From Euglena gracilis (Eukaryota; Euglenida; Euglenophyceae; Euglenales): a stretch of 64,000 nt of DNA. Below, piece after piece: positions 45,651 through 55,499 of the stretch. Both the position numbers and the translations under genes were made by a program. The stretch spans positions 67,180,714-67,244,713 of the forward strand of contig CP154954.1 of NCBI GenBank assembly GCA_039621445.1. The letters are read 5' to 3'. Under the pieces are notes generated by a model. The model did no database searches. It was given only the letters and a program-made list of their open reading frames with translations, and was not told the DNA's origin. Positions within the stretch are counted from its first letter, which is position 1. Each line of letters opens with the position of its first letter.

Positions 45651-47041
45651 ATAGTCAATTGGTAAGTAAGGTAAAATGTCCCCCTACTTCCCCTACTTAG
45701 AAATGGACAACTGGTGGAATGGAACTGGACCTCCACTCCCCCCTGGCGGCCCCGGTCTTGCCGGGCCAGCAAACGTTGCGTGGGTGGTGGCTGACCGCCC
45801 TGTGCCAACTGCGTTCCCACCAAATCAGAGGACGAAACCGAGGACCTACCGGGCAAACCAGGCAAGCCAGGCAAACCAGGCAAGCCAGGCAAACCCGGTA
45901 GTTCAGGTTGGTCAGATTGGAGGACATCATCCAGAGGTTGTACATCCGCAAAATCCCCAAAACCAAAAGGGTACAATAAATCTGGTGATACGCAGTCCCC
46001 AAATGACTCTGATTTTGCTGGCGACGGAGGGCTTTTCATGACCTGCGTAAAAATGAAATCCCCACTGCACGCGATAAATGCGCACACCTGTTTAACCCTC
46101 CCAAAGCTCGTCTCTTCAATGTGCTTCTGGGCAAATGCTTTGACGGGGCCGGGCCGTTTGGCGAACGATTGCATTGGGACAGGGTAATGTTGAAGCTGCG
46201 CAGCTCGCGCAGTGACATTGTGGAGCTGCGGGGAAGAGCTAAGGACTGAAGTCCAGAAGGGGACCCACGTCTGTAAATGGAAACAGCAAACAAAAGCCTC
46301 AGAAGTTTGTGATGTAAAATATGCATTATTGTGATAACAACTGTGGCCAAGGATTTCAGAGGCTGGGTACCGGCAATGTAGCTTAAGCAGTTGGGGGTTA
46401 AAAAAAAAGAAAATTGCAGAATCCCTTTGTTGTGGTAACAGAAGGCTGCCACAGGTGAAGATGCCCGCCCGCAAAGAAATGTTTTGTGTACCGCTGGTCC
46501 ATGTACATGTACTATGTCCCGCCATTTGCCAGACAGTGAAAAGACAGTGAAAAGTGAAAGGTGAAACAGACAGTGATCCCGACGCCCCTGTGTCGGTGTC
46601 ACTGTCCACGTCCTGTGACTTGGGCTGAGTTAGCTCTAAATTATCCGGACAGGGGTGTGTGGTTTGCTTGTTGCGTACAGCATGTTCGTGTGCCCGCTGG
46701 ATGAGGATCCGGATGTAGTGTGCCACGGAACGCGGTGAACGAGTGCCTCGTAACACCACACGGGAAATCCAATTCCCAATGTAGACGAACCTCCCCAGGA
46801 CCCCGGCACCGTCTTCGGACAGGGAGATCAAGGCTTGGCGAATCGCCACCTTTTCCTCCTTGAAGAGGCGTGTCTTTTGGGAAATTCGTGTTTCAAATCC
46901 CCACACGCCCCCAGGACCCGGACCAGCCCAGGAATTTTGAAATTTTGAAATTTTGAAATTTTGAAATGCGGATTTCCGCTTGGACGAGTAATTCCATTGG
47001 TGGTACGCAAAGTGAAGGGTCTGGCGGAAATACGTTTGCAT
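45626..47041 (-). CDS. Largest open frame in the window, 471 codons, unknown protein
   Basis: The N-terminal 150 codons look protein-like: basic and amphipathic, then Asp/Ser/Thr-rich around DVDSDTDTG. The middle is less convincing and the region 45848-45895 encodes a collagen-like LPG repeat from a 9-bp DNA repeat. A GAAATTTT microsatellite (46935-46965) encodes KFQNFKIS. No catalytic motif, signal peptide or known domain was recognised. The frame may contain unrecognised introns, since a second minus frame of 188 codons overlaps 46036-46602. It lies head to head with the gag-like frame. Confidence 0.35.
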   Translation of the reverse strand: MQTYFRQTLHFAYHQWNYSSKRKSAFQNFKISKFQNSWAGPGPGGVWGFETRISQKTRLFKEEKVAIRQALISLSEDGAGVLGRFVYIGNWISRVVLRGTRSPRSVAHYIRILIQRAHEHAVRNKQTTHPCPDNLELTQPKSQDVDSDTDTGASGSLSVSPFTFHCLFTVWQMAGHSTCTWTSGTQNISLRAGIFTCGSLLLPQQRDSAIFFFFNPQLLKLHCRYPASEILGHSCYHNNAYFTSQTSEAFVCCFHLQTWVPFWTSVLSSSPQLHNVTARAAQLQHYPVPMQSFAKRPGPVKAFAQKHIEETSFGRVKQVCAFIACSGDFIFTQVMKSPPSPAKSESFGDCVSPDLLYPFGFGDFADVQPLDDVLQSDQPELPGLPGLPGLPGLPGLPGRSSVSSSDLVGTQLAQGGQPPPTQRLLARQDRGRQGGVEVQFHSTSCPFLSRGSRGTFYLTYQLTIQTKGGGA

Positions 47042-47149
47042 GCCAACTTTCCCATGAACCCTTTCCTACTTTGCTCAGCATTCCGAGCGGAAATGTGGAG
47101 TGGGGGGTAGGGGACCCGAAATAATTCTGGGTACCGACCGTGAAGGCGG

Positions 47150-48238
47150 ATGGGCAGGGGGGGCAAGGTTGATCAGGTCTTACCTCCATCTGTTCAGGAT
47201 CCAACCACACGGAGACAATTTTTTCGGGACTGGGAGTACTACTGGGCACTAAAGGGACCCACCCAAGACCCGAATCCCGAGGTAGTCAAGATGGAATTCA
47301 TCGATTGCCTACCGAGGGAGGAGCGAGAACGCGCACGCAATTTGGTGATACGTAATGGCGTATCATTCGATGACCTGGTTGAGCAATACGCTTCAACCAA
47401 CTCAAGTCTGGTCACCAGGATTACCCTGGAGAAGAAATGGCGACAATGCGCACCATCGGATCGCAAATGGAAATCCATTGACCTTTGGTATGCCAAATGG
47501 TTAGCACTTGCTTCCGAAGTTGATGAAATTAGCGAGAAGCAAATGCGCGAACAATTCGATGCGGTTTTGTTGCATTTCACACCATCCCTCGTGAAGGATA
47601 TCCATCGCGAGGAGTTGGCGAGGCATGAGATGACTCTTGCCCAACGTTGGAATTATGTGTCAAAGCAACTCAAGCTCACACAAGTTTTGGGACAAATACA
47701 GTCCGCTTTCGAAACGCATCCCACCGCGGGAATCCCTGCGGGTGCGGTCAATGCGTTGCAGAAATCACCCATGTCACCGAGATCACCCACCACGGGACCG
47801 AAAACGCGGAATCAGCGTTCTTCGGACCAAGGCACGGATAAACTGTGCTTTTTGTGCAACAAATCTGGTCACATGTCTCGGGAATGCCCGAATCCCGATG
47901 CGCGAAAGCGTATTGGAAGCCCAAGGGGCTCGACCTCCTCACGGGGATCGGGTTCCTCGGCGTTTTCACGTCAATCGGGAGTTTCACGGTCTTCGGAGAC
48001 CCGCTTTAGCGGTAGTAGGCCCAAGTCACCATCGCGTGATGGTCGGGAAACCCGTCCTTCTCGCGGTCGGTCACCTGGTCCCCCTACCCGAAAACGGGAT
48101 TTCAATCGCGATTCTTCACGATCTCGTTCGCGAAGTGGATCATCCTCTTCGCGCGAGTCACCGGTGTTGTGCGCAAAACGTGGGAGTGGCAATCCACAAC
48201 CAATCGGTACTGGCGTAAAAATGGGTATCCCAAAATGA
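47150..48238 (+). CDS. Retrotransposon gag-like protein with CCHC zinc knuckle
   Basis: The frame has 362 codons. Residues about 20-200 are a helical, charged domain with the FRDWEYYWALKG and LVEQYAS style of Ty3/gypsy capsid proteins. A single zinc knuckle CFLCNKSGHMSREC begins at residue 233 (C233, C236, H241, C246). The tail is rich in Arg-Ser-Gly, as in nucleic-acid-binding gag tails. The last 25 codons probably belong to unrelated sequence, because the opposite strand there encodes a protease. I chose the first ATG; a later start is possible. No reverse transcriptase or integrase follows, so this is a fragment of an element. Long terminal repeats were not found. Confidence 0.75.
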   Translation: MGRGGKVDQVLPPSVQDPTTRRQFFRDWEYYWALKGPTQDPNPEVVKMEFIDCLPREERERARNLVIRNGVSFDDLVEQYASTNSSLVTRITLEKKWRQCAPSDRKWKSIDLWYAKWLALASEVDEISEKQMREQFDAVLLHFTPSLVKDIHREELARHEMTLAQRWNYVSKQLKLTQVLGQIQSAFETHPTAGIPAGAVNALQKSPMSPRSPTTGPKTRNQRSSDQGTDKLCFLCNKSGHMSRECPNPDARKRIGSPRGSTSSRGSGSSAFSRQSGVSRSSETRFSGSRPKSPSRDGRETRPSRGRSPGPPTRKRDFNRDSSRSRSRSGSSSSRESPVLCAKRGSGNPQPIGTGVKMGIPK

Positions 48239-48527
48239 CGTCAGACCCGTGAATTCCAGACTCGTAACCCCAAATATTGGTGAAATGTTGTAATTGTGGG
48301 GGGTGTGAGTGATGCTTGGGAATGATGGGCAAGAGTATCTCGAGCACACATCCCAAATCACCACCGCACATGGGGGTGTTATCCGCGGTTGTAATTTTGA
48401 TCGGTTTCTTGGCGCTTACCAAGAGAGGGGTCGGTATCAACCCCAACCGAAAGAGCAGTGCAATGCGACAACCAGTGTCAATTAAAATTTCAACTTTGAA
48501 CAACATCAACAAAGAAGAACCGAACAC
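48102..48527 (-). pseudogene. Retropepsin-like aspartic protease fragment
   Basis: The 141-codon frame has ILIDTGC, matching the D-T/S-G active-site motif of retroviral-type proteases. About 75 residues later comes DVILGYPFLRQY, matching the ILG-x-PFL flap-end motif of Ty3/gypsy proteases. The spacing fits the family. It points away from the gag-like frame and overlaps its 3' end, so the two are not one intact polyprotein. No reverse transcriptase adjoins it. Confidence 0.6.
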
Positions 48528-49446
48528 GCTTGCATGACGTGGATTCGGGTGTGGGTATTGCCCAAAGTCACTTGTTCCGAGTTGTCATTTCTGGCCCACC
48601 AGATCCCCAGTATTACGACCTGTTTTATCGTTTGCAACTGGCAGAGGCTCCCGGCACATCCCTGGAAGACCGGGAACGGAGTCAACGTATGTTGACTTCA
48701 TGAGGGCGTAGTTGTACTTGCGTGCCGTGATGTCGATTCGCAGCAGCGCCGTGTTGTAGTTCTTACGGCGTGATAGTTCAGGATCCACGCGCAGTCGACT
48801 GTGAAATGTCTCGGCCAGGTTTGTCCCCGGAGATGCGTGCGCCGGACAGTCACGTAGGGCCACCACAGCTGCAAATGCAGCATCCGTCTTGCAACAGCAG
48901 GGAAGCACGTACCGAAAGTGAACGGTACACGCACCGAAGGTGGCAGAAAGTGCAATCGTAACTGAACCCCCAAACCCAAACCTGACCGCAACCAAAAGGA
49001 AGCACAGTACTGCTAATAACGGAAACAGAAACCACTGTTGATAACTGTGGAATGCGCAGTGACAGTTCCGGACCTCCCGGCCTCCGTACAATCTTCCTTG
49101 ACCCCAAACGGTTCTCCCAGGTGCTGATGACCCTGTCGTTGAACAAGCCCTCCCGGCCAGTTGACTGGCACATCCCAGACATGTCAACGTCAAACCAGGA
49201 TCCGTTTGGGATCAGGGAGGCCCCCAGCGATGCGCTCACGTCGAATGTCAGGTGGTGTCCCAGAGGTCCAGCGCGCAGCAACATGCTGCGGGCACCTGGA
49301 GCTGCGGTGTATTTCTCCTGAATTGCCGCCACGGCGTCCCGCAAACCGGAACCCGATAGGATGGCATCTGGTTCCGACGGCTGAGCACAAACTGGCAACG
49401 CAGTTCTTCAGCCAAACCGTACCTTAACCCTATACGCTCGATTAAG

Positions 49447-49606
49447 ACTAACCCTAACCCCTAACCCTAACCCTAACCCTAACCCTAACCCTAACCCCAA
49501 CCCTAACCCTAACCCTAACCCTAACCCCAGCGAACCCGAACCCTAACCCTAACCCTGACCCTAACGGTAACCCGAACCGTAACCCCTAACCCTAACCCTA
49601 ACCCTG
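49447..49606. repeat. Interstitial telomere-like array 1
   Basis: About 25 CCCTAA units with variants CCCCAA, CCCTGA, CGGTAA and one insert CCCAGCGAACCCGAA. TTAGGG runs on the minus strand, the coding strand of the transposase-like gene. It lies between coding blocks 3 and 4. Confidence 0.95.
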
Positions 49607-50060
49607 AGCACAAACACAACACGTGTGCAATACGTGTGCAACCCTACACGTAAGCGATGTGTCAGTTTGGTCGGAAATCCATCCTGTGGCGCAACTGCTC
49701 CACATCCTGTTTGGCATCCAGGTACTGTGGATGCCGGGAGTCCATGGGGGCCAGCAGAAGCTCCTTCCAGTGGCGAAAATCCTGCGTCACTGTGCAGCCG
49801 TGATCCGGACCAAAGGCGCGACATAACATGTCGTACAGCAAACCGTTCCACTTGTCCCAGTCATCAACGCAGATTTGCGTTGGTGGCACCTTGGTTTTGG
49901 CAAATGCACTCAGGAACACACTCTCCATGTTGCCAAACTTCTCAGTGGCACATATGAGGGTGGAAAGAACCACCCCCGTGGACCCAAAAACAGTTGCCAA
50001 CACGTAAGAGAGTTCCACAACATCCGTTGTTGGCTGGCAGCACACCAACACCCTGCCTTA

Positions 50061-50272
50061 TCTAACCGTAACCCTAACCCTAACCCTAACCCTAACCCCA
50101 ACCCCAGCGAACGTGAACCCTAACCCTAACCCTAACCCTAACCCTAACCCTAACCCCAGCGAACGTGACCCTAACCCTAACCCTAACCGTAACCCTAACC
50201 CCAACCCCAGCGAACGTGACCCTAACCCTAACCCAAACCCTAACCCTAACCCTAACCCTAACCCCAAACGCT
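50061..50272. repeat. Interstitial telomere-like array 2 with a composite period
   Basis: CCCTAA runs are interrupted three times by CCCCAGCGAACGTGA. The spacing of roughly 50-60 bp gives a higher-order unit. It lies between coding blocks 2 and 3 of the transposase-like gene, with a plausible acceptor (TAGATAAGGCAG on the minus strand) at its lower edge. Confidence 0.95.
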
Positions 50273-50639
50273 CCCCAGTCCTAAAACCCCGAACAACAGG
50301 TGTGTGCTTTTTTCAGTTGGATTTTCATTGTCGACAACAGGTGGACCGTGCCGTGTCACCCAAATATTGCCAACAGCACGGTACGTATAATCAAATTTTA
50401 AAAAACGCCCCTCATCTGCCAAAACGTCCGCAGGAATGTAGGCAGGCTCCGCAGGCTCTGCACCAGCCATGCCTTGTACGCCCAGTCACGCAAGACGCGT
50501 GCACAAGGCAGGGCCGCCGACATGAGCTGCAGCTCCTGTTCCACCTTAGCCTGGACCCGTGCTGCATCACCAGTGAAACCACGACGCTCCAAAGCCGACA
50601 ACAGAGTTCGTCATACAGGGCAACAACCCAAACCCACAT

Positions 50640-50905
50640 CCCAATCAGCCCCTCAAAAAATGAACCGAAAAGATTGTTTTTTTTCTGCCAACCCGTTTTG
50701 TGTGCAAATCGACCGAACCTTATACGTTTTGTGCATGTGCACCTTGTTTGTGTGCATGTCGACCTAACCCTATACCTTCCATTACCACATAATCCGGTGC
50801 AGGCTAACACAGCCAGTAAGAAAGCCAGAACACAAACAGAAAAACACAAACCAGCTGAAAGGCAAAAACACAAACCAGCACGCAAAGAACGACGTCCCCT
50901 GATCC
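50640..50905. other. Non-coding block with GTCGACCTAACCCTATACC
   Basis: It separates coding blocks 1 and 2. It contains CTGCCAACCCGTTTTGTGTG and GTCGACCTAACCCTA, a diverged form of the 71-bp repeat at 58290. The open minus frame across it is Cys/Val/Leu-rich and unconvincing. Confidence 0.5.
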
Positions 50906-51228
50906 CTTGCCACTGAAACAATACTGTCCGACCGATATCCAAAGGCGTTACGTTTGTTCCCACGAACATTTTCCAAATGAAGTTGAAGAAATCAGGGGCG
51001 ATGTAGAAACCGGCCAGGTGCAGCACGGGGACAGACGGAACCACACCAGCGGTTCCTCGGACGGCAGCTTCGAATGTGGCATCCGTCATCGGAAACGTTT
51101 TGGAGCCATGGGCCGAGGATTGATATTTTTGGACTGCCATCGCAGTTGGTCCGTTTATAGTCAAGAACTTCACCTCAAAGAACCATGCCGACACCATTTG
51201 CAAGAGGTTGCGCGGCTGCCGCACACTG

Positions 51229-52359
51229 CCAAAGACCAGGGTTGACGTTTTTTTGTTTTTTTAAAAAAAACAAAAAAAACATGTTTTTTTTTAAAAAAAC
51301 GCAAAAAAAAACATGTTTTTTTTGAAAAAAGCAAAAATTGACCTTTTTTCCTTGCGAAATGACCATTTTTTAAAGAAAATTTTTCGCGGGTGGTTCGGGT
51401 CACGAGGGGGGGGGGGTCACGGGGGGGTCACAGGGAGGGGGGTCATGAGGGGGGGGTCACATTTTTGGTGGCCAGATTAGAAATCACCGAAAACGAATTT
51501 TTGGGAAAAAATCCTTTTTAGGCTCCAAAATAGGAATCCCCCAAACGAAAATAAGAATCTACCGGAATATTTTGTCAAATTAGGCATCACCGGCAGGGTT
51601 GACGTTTTTTTGTTTTTTTTAAAAAAAACAAAAAAACATGTTTTTTTTAAAAAAAACGCAAAAAAAACATGTTTTTTTTGAAAAAGCAAAAATTGACCTT
51701 TTTCCTTGCGAAATGGCCATTTTTTTGAGGAAAAAGTTCTAAAGTCATGTTTTTGGTCATCAAAGTGGCGTTTTTTTCAGTTTTTCCAGACCCTTCATCC
51801 AAAAATACTAAAATGATGGTTCATGTGAAAGCCATCACCCTTTACGGACTGCGAAGTTGCAAAGAAAAAAATGACCTTTTCCTTTAAAAAAACGTTCAAA
51901 AATTTTTTTCACCCAAACCCTCCATGACGTTTTTTTTGTTTTTTTTAAAAAAAACATATTTTTTTTAAAAAAACATGTTTTTTTTGTTTCAAAAAAAACA
52001 AGCCGTCAACCTTGATCACCGGCCAAGTTTTTCAGAAAAAATGGCCAAAACGGGTCTTAGGTCGGGTTGGGGGAGGGGGGTCATGGGGGGAACACCCCCT
52101 GTGAAGTTTTTTTTCTTCAAATGTGTGAAAGTATTTCCAAATCTGTGTTTTCTGGTGCGAAAAATCATGTTTCAACCCAAAAAAATGAATGTTGTAGAGA
52201 TAAAAAAGAGCACTTTTTCCCAAAAAAAAACATTGCAAAAAATTTTTCCCCCAAACCCTCCATGACGTTTTTTTTGTTTTTTTAAAAAAACATATTTTTT
52301 TTTAAAAAAACATGTTTTTTTTGTTTCAAAAAAAACAAGCCGTCAACCTTGCCAAAGAC
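51229..52359. mobile_element. hAT-like element, family 3, outer copy
   Basis: The element is 51237-52351 (1115 bp). Ends are CAGGGTTGACG and, reverse-complemented, CAAGGTTGACG. Identical octamers CCAAAGAC flank it at 51229-51236 and 52352-52359. Subterminal sequence is made of A/T runs around ACATGT. Removing the inner copy and its extra octamer leaves about 686 bp. The insertion lies just upstream of the acceptor TTTGGCAG of coding block 1, whose sequence is preserved by the target duplication. No transposase is encoded. Confidence 0.92.
51586..52022. mobile_element. hAT-like element, family 3, inserted in another copy of itself
   Basis: The element is 51594-52014 (421 bp), with the same CAGGGTTGACG and CGTCAACCTTG ends and nearly the same subterminal A/T-run pattern as the outer copy. 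Octamers ATCACCGG at 51586-51593 and 52015-52022 are identical. Internal sequences of the two copies differ between the ends, so they are different derivatives of one family. Confidence 0.93.
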
Positions 52360-52754
52360 CCATCAATTTGCCAGGGTTTTGACTCTAAAACCCAGTACAA
52401 CTGCAACTTCGCCCCCAGTTTCACCCGAAGTGCCAAAGCTGCCAAAGCCCCTGGAGGACCGGTGTGGCGCAAAGCCTCTTCCGTCTGCGTCCACTGACCT
52501 TGAGACGTCACAGCCCGAGGTTCCGCATCAGCGCCCGCATCAGCCCGCGGCACCCAAAGAACAACAGCTCGTGAATCCTCACCAGCAACATTTTCATCCA
52601 AACTGGCGTCCACTGATGCAGGTGCCGCGATAGGGAGCACAGGCGCAGGTGCACCCTGTGGTGGTGACCCCACCTGCCCATCTGCTGCAGCAGATGATGC
52701 AGCACAATTCCTCTTGGATGGCTGGATATGCCCTCCACGCTGGTGTACCAGCAA
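52352..52754 (-). other. Open frame upstream of the insertion, possible 5' exon
   Basis: The frame is Ala/Pro-rich with a mixed C-terminal part (LQLYWVLESKPWQIDG) that runs up to the family 3 insertion. It could be the 5' part of the transposase-like gene or a chance GC-rich frame. Confidence 0.25.
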
Positions 52755-52794
52755 ATGATTTGCTATGTATGCCGGCTTTCAGAAGCATCCTCAC

Positions 52795-53190
52795 TTCCCC
52801 CCAGGGGGGGGGGTCGGCCAGTGACTAAGTGATTGTGCTTCTAATTCTGTGGGGGGGGGGGGTTATCGGCCCTGGTCGGCCATGGGTGCTAATCAGCACC
52901 CACCCACCTTAAAACAAAAGGGCTTCCCATACATCGCTGCTATGGGCTTTGTCCAGCCCCCCTCAGCGCAAAACGCTTGTACACAGGGTTGGTCGTGATT
53001 GATGGCTCATGAACCGAAAGCGGGAGGTGAGAGGCGCACAAATGGGTTGCAAAGACACCCAGCATGGCCGAAATCAGCAACGTGATGCGGACAGTCAGCT
53101 GCAATGGTTGGAAAATGGTGGACTGTGCGGGGCTGGCTCACATCGACATGCCGGGGAACATAGAGTACTGCAGGCTTCACTGCCGGCCCC
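52795..53190. other. Mostly non-coding, with a possible family 1 hAT end
   Basis: GGGCTTCCCATACATCGCTG at about 52921-52940 resembles the right end of family 1 elements (GGGCTTCCCATCCATCCCTG). No partner end was found. Confidence 0.35.
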
Positions 53191-53194
53191 GAGC

Positions 53195-53395
53195 GGATTT
53201 CCGGAGGTGGTCGCTGTGGAGGTCGGGCCGACCTGGTCGGCCCGACCAGGAGGTCGGCCCGACCATGGTCGGCCCGACCAATGGTCGGCCCGACCTTATC
53301 GACCTGTGGAGGTCTGGCCGCCCTGGTCGGCCCGACCTCCATTTTTTTCCACTACCCCCCCCCCCCTTTCTGGAAATTTAAGCCCCCCCCCCTGA
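53195..53395. mobile_element. GGTCGGGCCGACC element, copy 2
   Basis: GCGGATTTCCGGAGG at the left, about six GGTCGGGCCGACC or GGTCGGCCCGACC palindromes, then CCACTACCCCCCC, GGAAATTTAAG and a C run. Confidence 0.7.
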
Positions 53396-53589
53396 AATTT
53401 TTTTTGTCCAAATCACCCCAAAACCAGTCAAAACCCACTTAAACGGCTCCAGAACCCCCCAATCGGGGTGAATATGCAAAAACGTGGGGGGAAAATGCCC
53501 AGTTTGGGCCACCTTTGGCAAAAGAACACCTCTCCCCATCGGATTTTCAATATAATTGCAAAATTTTGTACAAAACGGATTTAGCCCTT

Positions 53590-54035
53590 CAAGTGTTGCC
53601 AACATAGAGGGGATTTTGTTATTTGAGGGGGGGGTGCGGGGGGGGGGGCGGAGCCCCCCCTCCCGCCTATGAAAAAAATGAGCCACAAAAACAACTTATC
53701 CCCCGAGTATGTTGCCAACTCAGAAGGGATTTTGTTATTTGACGTTCGGATGGGGGTGGAGGGAGGAGTTTCCTGCCTCTCGTGATGCAGAATGCTTGCA
53801 TTTCTAAAGGATTTTCATGTAATCCCTGTTTCATCATTGTTTTTTTACCCCTCCGGGCCCCCATCAAGGGTCCACCGACCCCCCACCGTCCAAAGATTTC
53901 CATCTGGGGGTGTTTATGTTGGTGTTATTTGGACTTATTTGGACCCATCCGGACCATTTCCGGGTGATTTGGGCCCGCCACAGACGATGTTTATGACCAC
54001 CGACCAGCCACCGACCTGTTTGCATGGGATTTTCT
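53590..54035. repeat. Dispersed repeat shared with 56335-56715
   Basis: GGGATTTTGTTATTTGA occurs twice (about 53611 and 53728). TTCGGATGGGGGTGGAGGGA, CTGCCTCTCGTGA, GGTGATTTGGG and CCACAGAC blocks recur in the same order at 56335-56715, with different sequence between them. No gene recognised. Confidence 0.55.
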
Positions 54036-54105
54036 TCAGGGGGACTTAAATGTCGGCGGTACTGACCCGTTGTACATTAGACTGGGTAGTCAGACTACCA
54101 AATAC

Positions 54106-54432
54106 CCTACCTACCCCGTCTCGCCAACTAGCTACCGACCATTAGTCGGCCGACTCCCCCCCCCACCCCCCAGTCTACTGCCATGCGCCACGAAGGCCTC
54201 CTGGTCGAAGGCTGCGCAGCGGCCAAGGGCCACCGCAACAGCCGAAGGCTGCTGCAATTCTGACCAACCAGTCGGCCAACTACCCAACACCCCCCCACCC
54301 CGTCTCGCCAACTAGCTACCGACCATTAGTCGACCGACTACCCCCCCCCCCAATCTACCGCCATCCGCCCCGAAGGCCGCCTGGCTGAAGGCCGAAGGCC
54401 GCGCAGCGGCCGAAGGTCGCTGCAATTCAGAA
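54106..54432 (+). repeat. Tandem duplication of about 192 bp
   Basis: CCCGTCTCGCCAACTAGCTA, ACCATTAGTCGGCCGACT, a C run and CGAAGGCCGC blocks appear twice in a row, starting at about 54116 and 54299. TAGTCGGC palindromes recur inverted at 54770-54930. Confidence 0.8.
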
Positions 54433-54526
54433 CTTGAAAAGTTGATGACGTTATTTAAAGGAGTAGGGTTAGGGTCAAGTTTCCATCCCTAACTGTCCCA
54501 CCCCATCCCCTCAACGTCGTTAAATT

Positions 54527-54686
54527 GGTGTCTGCAGGGGACCCAGCGAACCCAAAGAGGCGCCCAACTAGGGTTAAAAACATCGGGGGACCCGAGCGAG
54601 GCGCCGAAGGCGCCGAGCGAGGGTCCCCCAATGTGTATTAACCCTAGTTGGGCGCCTCTTTGGGGTAGCTGGTCCCCTGCAGGCAC
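54527..54686. repeat. Foldback element with about 50-nt arms
   Basis: Arms 54527-54577 and 54638-54686 pair over GCAGGGGAC, AAGAGGCGCCCAACTAGGGTT and neighbours with few mismatches. A second hairpin, GGGGACC...GGCGCCGAAGGCGCC...GGTCCCC, forms the centre. Confidence 0.88.
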
Positions 54687-54769
54687 CACTTTTTCACGCA
54701 TGAGTCACCGACCCTTCAGCTGGTCGATTGACCCTTCAACTATTTGGTGGCAGGCTGGAAGGGGGGGCT

Positions 54770-54930
54770 GGCTAGTCGGCCGACTAGTCGGCTGACTGGC
54801 CAATTGGTTGGCCGACCGACGACGCCAATTGGTCGGTTGGCCTAGTCGGCAGCTAGTCGGTGAGGCACGGGGGGGGGGGGGGGAGCCAGTTGGCCGACTA
54901 GTCGGCGAACTTCCGCGAACTACCCACTCT
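54770..54930. repeat. Cluster of GCCGACTAGTCGGC palindromes
   Basis: At least five TAGTCGGC-type half-sites or palindromes with a G run. Inverted relative to the duplication at 54106, on the other side of the foldback. Confidence 0.75.
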
Positions 54931-54964
54931 GTGCTACTGAGTCAACTGCCGACTTTTACAGCTA

Positions 54965-55135
54965 ACGGGATAAATGTTGGCCACCCGACCTGAGAAGCAG
55001 GGCCACTGGCCCTAGAACGATGGCCACTGGACCGAAAACTGCGGCCACAGAACCTAAAAATAGTGCCCACGTGACCTAAAAATAGGGGCCCCTGGACCTA
55101 AAAACCATGGCCACTGGGACCTGAATGTGCGTCAT
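54965..55135. repeat. Degenerate GGCCACTGG-ACCTAAAAA repeat
   Basis: About seven units of 22-26 bp. A similar series reading GGTGGCCATCATT... is at 56155-56320 near the same GCTGTAAA-type edge. Confidence 0.6.
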
Positions 55136-55392
55136 TCACTAGAACTGAAAAAACTTCCAACAATCGTCTGGAGAAATTGACCTTTATGCAGTGCCATGGG
55201 TCAGGGAACACAAATGCAACAAACATTCCAGAGCTGGTGCATGACTACGGTGCCCAGTTGAAGTGGTCAGAGGCATATGAGGGGGTCCGACAAACAGCAA
55301 CCTTGCAATCATGGGTGTGAAATCTTTCCCTGGCACACAGTTAACGAAAAGTGCAAAGCACATGGTTGTAATGTTGTGAAAATAGCAACACC

Positions 55393-55497
55393 ATTCAAAT
55401 ATGTCATATGTCATATCGTCACCAGGATGATAAAAAAGAAGATTTTTTTTAATTTTATGTCATCCTGGTGACGATATGACATACGACATATTTGAAT
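55393..55497. repeat. Hairpin with 38-bp arms
   Basis: ATTCAAATATGTC...GTCACCAGGATGA (55393-55430) pairs with 55460-55497 at 37 of 38 positions. The loop is 29 nt and AT-rich. Confidence 0.92.
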
Positions 55498-55499
55498 GT

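Larger units (their letters stand above)
48585..51224 (-). pseudogene. DDE transposase-like gene in several blocks
   Basis: Read from 51224 downwards, five coding-like blocks occur: 51224-50913; about 50601-50300; 50053-49663; about 49412-49075; and about 48880-48600. Block 2 has KFDYTYRAVGNIW (candidate first Asp). Block 3 has ICVDDWDKWNGLL (second Asp) and then QDFRHWKELLL. Block 5 has GTNLAETFHSRLR (candidate Glu), then a basic segment and TALLRID. This order and these motifs resemble the D-D-E transposases in which TD...DxFH...GTN-x-x-E-x-xH recur. Blocks are separated by non-coding sequence with possible introns: an acceptor AAGGCAG at about 50053 and another, TTTGGCAG, before block 1. 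Block 2 needs a frame change near 50420. It may be an intron-rich gene or a decayed one. Confidence 0.5.

Noticed and set aside
49447-50272. A chromosome end
   Set aside because: The arrays are short, mutated, interrupted by coding-like sequence and continue into further sequence on both sides, so they are interstitial.
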